From NCBI GenBank assembly GCA_023255165.1, contig JALRJD010000174.1:1-10687 (forward strand): a stretch of 10,687 nt of DNA, given 5' to 3'. The notes below the pieces were generated by a model, which was not told where the DNA came from, ran no database searches, and worked only from the letters and a program-made list of their open reading frames with translations. The position numbers and the translations under genes are program-made. The DNA is from Porticoccaceae bacterium. GTDB taxonomy: Bacteria > Pseudomonadota > Gammaproteobacteria > Pseudomonadales > Porticoccaceae. Positions 7,409 through 10,687 of the stretch are shown here, piece by piece (the stretch's first letter is position 1; the number at the start of each line of letters is the position of its first letter).

Positions 7409-8446
7409 ATGTCAGGTTTAACAGATGCGGGAACTTTAGTCCGGTTGGCATATCAAGGATTGATCAATTTAGGTGTCGACGCCGACGAAGTGCTACGCCG
7501 CTCCGGGCTCGATCCGCAACAACTCTACCAAACCAATTTGCGCACCCGCTTCTCGGCGCAACCGCTGTTTTGGAAAGCCGCAGTTGAGCTCTCCGGCGAC
7601 CCCTGCATCGGCCTGCATCTGGGTGAAAAGATGCCCGTTTATAAAGGCCAGATTCTCGAATACCTGTTTCTCAGCAGTGCCAATTTTGGCGATGGCTTAC
7701 GACGTGTGATCAACTATCAGCGACTGATCAGCGACGCGCTGCACGGACAGCTAATTGAACAGCCGCGCCCCTGTCTGACCAGCTATTTTGCCGAACACCA
7801 ATACGCCACCTCGCATCTGGCCGAGGCTATGGTGCTGGGCTTGATCAAATCTTTTCACGCTGTGACCGACGGCGCCTTCAAAGCCGAGAAGATTGTCTTT
7901 AACCATGCTCCCAACACCGACCTCGCCGAGTACCAGCGCATCTTTCAGTGCGACGTGGTCTTCGAAGCAAAATCCTTTCAGCTTTTTTTCGCCCCGGAAA
8001 TTCTTAATTACCGCTCGCTTAACGCGGTGCCCGAACTGCTCAATCTGCATGTCAAAGCCGCTGACCAACATCTGGCGCTTCTGCAAAAACAGGATTTTAT
8101 TCGCGAAGTGCGCAGCCAGATTGCCGCCCTGCTTGAAGGTGGAGACGTGACATTGGAGCGAGTTGCCGCGCGACTCGATATTACCGCGCGCAACCTGAGA
8201 CATCAGTTGAACAATACCAACACCAGCTTTCAGCAGTTGCTTAACGACCACCGCCACTCGCTGGCCAAGCGCCTGCTGTCACGCACCGATGAAGAGATCA
8301 GTGAAATTGTCTACCTCACCGGTTTCTCTGAACCGGCCACCTTTTACCGCGCCTTCAGGCGCTGGGAGAACAGCACGCCCATTGAATACCGCAGGCGTGC
8401 GCGGAGGATGGCCAGCACCATTTCCACCGCCAGTGACATACAGTAG
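7409..8446 (+). CDS. AraC-family transcriptional regulator
   Basis: Predicted 345-residue DNA-binding protein. Residues ~10-205 match the effector-binding domain of the OruR/Arabinose_bd type of AraC regulators: the LGVDADEVLRRSGLD region (21-35), GDPCIGLHLGEKM (63-75) and the FNHAPNTDLAEYQRIFQCDVVF region (164-185). Residues ~245-333 are the two-helix-turn-helix AraC domain: first helix pair around TLERVAARLDITARNLRHQL (248-267), second around EISEIVYLTGFSEPATFYRAFRRW (296-319), then NSTPIEYRRR (321-330). The ATG at 7409 has a weak GGTAAG ribosome site; an in-frame TTG at 7355 overlaps the likely promoter. Divergence from the maoC-acyl-CoA dehydrogenase pair, with ~100 bases between, suggests control of that operon in response to a metabolite of its pathway. 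This is the last clearly gammaproteobacterial gene; the sequence changes lineage within ~30 bases after its TAG. Confidence 0.87.
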   Translation: MSGLTDAGTLVRLAYQGLINLGVDADEVLRRSGLDPQQLYQTNLRTRFSAQPLFWKAAVELSGDPCIGLHLGEKMPVYKGQILEYLFLSSANFGDGLRRVINYQRLISDALHGQLIEQPRPCLTSYFAEHQYATSHLAEAMVLGLIKSFHAVTDGAFKAEKIVFNHAPNTDLAEYQRIFQCDVVFEAKSFQLFFAPEILNYRSLNAVPELLNLHVKAADQHLALLQKQDFIREVRSQIAALLEGGDVTLERVAARLDITARNLRHQLNNTNTSFQQLLNDHRHSLAKRLLSRTDEEISEIVYLTGFSEPATFYRAFRRWENSTPIEYRRRARRMASTISTASDIQ

Positions 8447-8452
8447 AATGCC

Positions 8453-8481
8453 GCACAGTCAAATTCATCGCACAGATCAAA
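8453..8481. repeat. Imperfect direct repeat at the right lineage junction
   Basis: GCACAGTCAAA (8453-8463) recurs as GCACAGATCAAA (8470-8481), 17 bases later. The second copy leads directly into the conserved part of xseB, and the first follows the AraC-type stop codon by a few bases. It is a candidate microhomology at a chimeric join. A chance repeat of this length is possible. Confidence 0.45.
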
Positions 8482-8676
8482 GAGCTTGAGGCCGTTGTGA
8501 ACAAGCTGGAGCACGGCGACGTTGCGCTTGAGGATTCGATTGCGCTTTACGAGCGCGGCGCGGCTCTCAAGGCGCGCTGTGAAGCCAAGCTCAAGGAAGC
8601 CGAGGAAAAGGTCGCCAAGATCACCTTTGGTGCCGATGGCGCACCGAGCGGCACTGCTCCTCTCGACGCTGGCTAA
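8461..8676 (+). CDS. xseB: Exodeoxyribonuclease VII small subunit, 5'-truncated
   Basis: The open frame reads IKELEAVVNKLEHGDVAL, then EDSIALYERGAALKARCEAK, then LKEAEEKVAKI, a textbook XseB two-helix hairpin with an acidic C-terminal tail. XseB binds XseA to form exonuclease VII, which degrades single-stranded DNA. About 71 codons are visible against roughly 80 in Rhodobacteraceae homologues. Upstream the frame meets TGA at 8434-8436 with no ATG, GTG or ribosome site between, and similarity to the family fades before residue ~6 (KFIAQ in place of the usual FEEAM-type sequence). The true N-terminus is therefore missing, replaced by DNA from the AraC-type gene's neighbourhood. The start coordinate is nominal. 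The stop codon lies one base before the ispA ATG, the usual alphaproteobacterial xseB-ispA-dxs order. It is shorter than most gene callers would report. Confidence 0.8.
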   Translation, partial: KFIAQIKELEAVVNKLEHGDVALEDSIALYERGAALKARCEAKLKEAEEKVAKITFGADGAPSGTAPLDAG

Positions 8677-8677
8677 G

Positions 8678-9535
8678 ATGTCGTTCCCTGAGGCGCTGAC
8701 CCGCGCCAGACAGATTTCCGAGCACCGTATTGCGCGGGCGCTGGAGGGTGTCGATCTGCCTGTGGCGGAGGCGATGCGCTATGCGGTGACGGGCGGCAAG
8801 GGGCTTCGCGGGTTTCTTGTGATCGAGGGCGCGCGGCTTCATGGGGTTGCGGATGCGACCGAAGCAGCGGCAGCGATTGAGGCCGTTCATGCCTATAGCC
8901 TTGTGCATGACGATATGCCGTGCATGGACGACGACGATCTGCGCCGTGGTCAGCCGACTGTGCATCGTAAATGGGACGAGGCTACGGCGGTGCTTGCGGG
9001 CGATGCGCTCCAGTCTTTGGCATTCGAGCTTTTGGCCGAGGCCAAATGTTCCGCCGAGGCGCGGATCGGGCTGATCCGCAGCTTTGCCGTTGCGGCGGGG
9101 GTGCGCGGGATGGTTGGCGGTCAGGCGATGGACATCGCCGCCGAGACTGCCAAGACACCCTTGACACTTGAAGAGATTACGCGGCTTCAGGCGGGCAAGA
9201 CGGGCGCGCTTATCACGTGGTCCGCCATTGCGGGGCCGATGATGGCTGAGGCAGATGTCACGCCGCTCAGGACCTATGGTGATGCGCTGGGCCTTGCGTT
9301 CCAGATTGCCGACGACATCCTTGATGTCGAAGGGGATCAGGAAACCGTGGGCAAAGCGCTCCGCAAAGATGATGCAGCGGGCAAGGCGACCTTTGTTTCG
9401 CTCCTTGGACTTGAGGGGGCGAAACGCCGCGCAAATCAGCTCGTGACTGAGGCCTGCGACGCTCTATCTCCCTATGGTGAGGCCGCAACGGTGTTGCGGG
9501 ACGCCGCGCGGTTCGTTATCGACCGCAAGAAGTAA
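8678..9535 (+). CDS. ispA: Short-chain (farnesyl/geranylgeranyl) diphosphate synthase
   Basis: Protein of 285 residues of the trans-isoprenyl diphosphate synthase family, which condenses dimethylallyl or geranyl diphosphate with isopentenyl diphosphate. It has the GGKxxR diphosphate-binding motif (39-44), the first Asp-rich motif HDDMPCMDDDDLRRG (77-91), QAGKTGALI (171-179), and the second Asp-rich motif FQIADDILD (208-216). The DDx4D spacing of the first motif is the bacterial FPP/IspA type. Length is typical for Rhodobacteraceae IspA. ATG 8678 is preferred because it follows the xseB stop by one base and aligns with homologue starts; an in-frame reading from 8522 only duplicates xseB in another frame. 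The chain length of the product cannot be fixed by eye. Codon use is strongly G/C-ending, unlike 231-8446. dxs follows after 21 bases. Confidence 0.93.
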   Translation: MSFPEALTRARQISEHRIARALEGVDLPVAEAMRYAVTGGKGLRGFLVIEGARLHGVADATEAAAAIEAVHAYSLVHDDMPCMDDDDLRRGQPTVHRKWDEATAVLAGDALQSLAFELLAEAKCSAEARIGLIRSFAVAAGVRGMVGGQAMDIAAETAKTPLTLEEITRLQAGKTGALITWSAIAGPMMAEADVTPLRTYGDALGLAFQIADDILDVEGDQETVGKALRKDDAAGKATFVSLLGLEGAKRRANQLVTEACDALSPYGEAATVLRDAARFVIDRKK

Positions 9536-9556
9536 TTTTCCAACGGGCGCTTTGCC

Positions 9557-10687
9557 ATGACCAGACCAGTGACGCCATTGCTCGACACGATCCAGAGCCC
9601 CGCCGACCTCAAGGGGCTTAGTGATGCACAGCTGCGCAAGCTGGCCGACGAGCTTCGGGCCGAGACGATTTCCGCCGTTTCGGAAACGGGCGGGCATCTT
9701 GGGGCTGGGCTTGGCGTGGTGGAAATGACCGTGGCTTTGCATGCCGTTTTCGATGCGCCCAAGGACAAAATCATCTGGGACGTGTCGCACCAATCCTATC
9801 CGCACAAGATCCTTACGGGACGGCGCGACCGTATCCGCACGCTTCGGACCAAGGACGGGTTGTCGGGGTTCACCAAACGATCCGAGAGCGCCTATGACCC
9901 GTTCGGTGCGGGGCATTCATCGACGTCGATCTCTGCGGCTTTGGGCTTTGCCGTGGCGCGGGATCTTGGCGGCACCGCCGAGAGCGGGCTTGGCGATGCG
10001 ATTGCCATCATCGGTGACGGGTCGATGAGCGCGGGCATGGCGTTCGAGGCCATGAACAACGCGGGCCATCTCAAGAAACGGATGATCGTTATTCTCAATG
10101 ACAACGAGATGTCGATTGCCGAACCGACGGGCGCTCTGTCCTCTTACCTCAGCCGACTTTATGCGGGCGAGCCTTTGCAGGACCTCAAAGAGGCCGCGAA
10201 GGGCGCGATCGGGCTTCTTCCGCCGCCGTTCCGCGAGGGGGCCAAGCGCGCCAAGGATATGCTCAAGCATATGACCGTGGGCGGCACTATGTTCGAGGAG
10301 CTGGGCTTTCGCTATATCGGGCCTGTGGACGGGCACGACATGGAGCAGCTTTTGACCGTGCTGCGGAGCGTCAAGGCGCGGGCGGACGGGCCGGTGCTCA
10401 TCCATGCGATCACCAAAAAGGGCAAGGGCTATGCCCCCGCAGAGACCGCGCGGGACAAGGGCCATGCCACGGCCAAGTTCGACGTGCCGACTGGCAAGCA
10501 GGTCAAGGCCAAATCCAATGCGCCGTCCTATACCAACGTCTTTGCCGAAGTACTCCTCAAGGAAGCGGCGCGCGATCCCAAGATTTGCGCGGTGACGGCT
10601 GCGATGCCTGATGGCACCGGATTGGCGCGATTCATGGAGCGCTATACCTCGCGCTGTTTTGACGTGGGGATTGCCGAGCAACATGCG
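9557..10687 (+). CDS. dxs: 1-deoxy-D-xylulose-5-phosphate synthase (3' end beyond window)
   Basis: The first 377 codons of DXS, which condenses pyruvate and glyceraldehyde-3-phosphate with thiamine diphosphate as cofactor, the entry step of the MEP isoprenoid pathway. Seen are SETGGHLGAGLG (42-53), WDVSHQSYPHKILTGRR (74-90), GAGHSSTSISAALG (117-130), the ThDP/Mg motif GDGSMSAGMAFEAMNNAG (153-170), LNDNEMSI (180-187), FEELGFRYIGPVDGHD, and the start of the pyrimidine-binding domain. The window ends inside the conserved GIAEQHA; Glu374 is the catalytic Glu that activates the cofactor. The full protein should be about 640 residues, so roughly 40 percent is missing on the right. The GDGSMSAG version is typical of alphaproteobacterial DXS. 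SHQ replaces the usual GHQ at 77-79, and AEPTGAL replaces the usual NVGAL/PPVGAL-type loop, both mild substitutions. The ribosome site is weak. It lies 21 bases after ispA, probably in one operon. Confidence 0.95.
   Translation, partial: MTRPVTPLLDTIQSPADLKGLSDAQLRKLADELRAETISAVSETGGHLGAGLGVVEMTVALHAVFDAPKDKIIWDVSHQSYPHKILTGRRDRIRTLRTKDGLSGFTKRSESAYDPFGAGHSSTSISAALGFAVARDLGGTAESGLGDAIAIIGDGSMSAGMAFEAMNNAGHLKKRMIVILNDNEMSIAEPTGALSSYLSRLYAGEPLQDLKEAAKGAIGLLPPPFREGAKRAKDMLKHMTVGGTMFEELGFRYIGPVDGHDMEQLLTVLRSVKARADGPVLIHAITKKGKGYAPAETARDKGHATAKFDVPTGKQVKAKSNAPSYTNVFAEVLLKEAARDPKICAVTAAMPDGTGLARFMERYTSRCFDVGIAEQHA

Noticed and set aside
7751..8257. Minus-strand open frame inside the AraC-type gene
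   Set aside because: It is a shadow of the AraC-family protein; no family features or ribosome site.
231..8446. A defence island, secretion cluster or new mobile system in the middle block
   Set aside because: Every gene there fits a common metabolic, folding, transport or signalling family; there are no nucleases beyond SmrA, no integrase, and no repeat array.
8522..8677. N-terminal extension of IspA by 52 residues
   Set aside because: The extension is xseB sequence read in another frame; the IspA family starts at the ATG at 8678.
8792..8809. GGKGLRG in IspA in place of the common GGKRLRP, a possible loss of a key Arg
   Set aside because: The diphosphate-binding Lys and last Arg (GGKxxR) are kept; the middle residue varies in active family members such as animal FPP synthases.
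9917..10684. Long minus-strand open frame (255 codons) under dxs
   Set aside because: The plus strand encodes an unmistakable DXS here; long antisense frames are expected in GC-rich codon usage.

Overview
The window looks like a chimera of two bacterial genomes rather than one continuous chromosome. The middle (about 150 to 8450) has mid-range GC, mixed codon use and gene families typical of a marine-type gammaproteobacterium, possibly of the OM60/SAR92/Cellvibrionales kind; that placement rests on protein style only. The right part (about 8475 to 10687) changes abruptly to G/C-ending codons and carries xseB-ispA-dxs, a gene order and protein type characteristic of alphaproteobacteria, most likely Rhodobacteraceae. 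The first ~140 bases are also very GC-rich, with an open minus-strand frame resembling an Ala/Gly-rich stretch of a phage tail tape-measure protein. No integrase, transposase, tRNA or att site marks either boundary, so an assembly or amplification artefact is the leading explanation and lateral transfer the weaker one.

Gammaproteobacterial section, left to right: smrA (Smr-domain endonuclease, minus) is divergent from slyD (FKBP-type prolyl isomerase with a His-rich metal-binding tail, plus). slyD is followed on the same strand by a TauE/SafE-type membrane exporter and a membrane-bound diguanylate cyclase with an intact GGEEF motif, no inhibitory I-site and a Lys/Arg-rich insert. A nitroreductase-family flavoprotein (minus) converges on the cyclase. 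A clear minus-strand intrinsic terminator at about 4433-4465 separates it from an upstream two-gene minus-strand operon: a MaoC-type double-hot-dog hydratase and, 13 bases later, a ~600-residue acyl-CoA dehydrogenase. Divergent from the operon is an AraC-family regulator, with a shared control region at 7307-7408. The dehydrogenase and hydratase would catalyse successive steps of acyl-CoA beta-oxidation, and the adjacent AraC protein is the obvious candidate regulator.

Alphaproteobacterial section: a 5'-truncated xseB (small subunit of exodeoxyribonuclease VII), ispA (short-chain prenyl diphosphate synthase) one base after it, and dxs (1-deoxy-D-xylulose-5-phosphate synthase), which runs off the right edge after its catalytic Glu. 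ispA and dxs are both isoprenoid genes; dxs starts the MEP pathway and ispA uses its C5 products.

I saw no CRISPR array, tRNA, rRNA or insertion sequence, and no convincing new multi-gene defence or mobile system. The most notable features are the two lineage junctions with short repeats at or near them, the compact AraC/MaoC/acyl-CoA dehydrogenase divergon, and the unusual cyclase.
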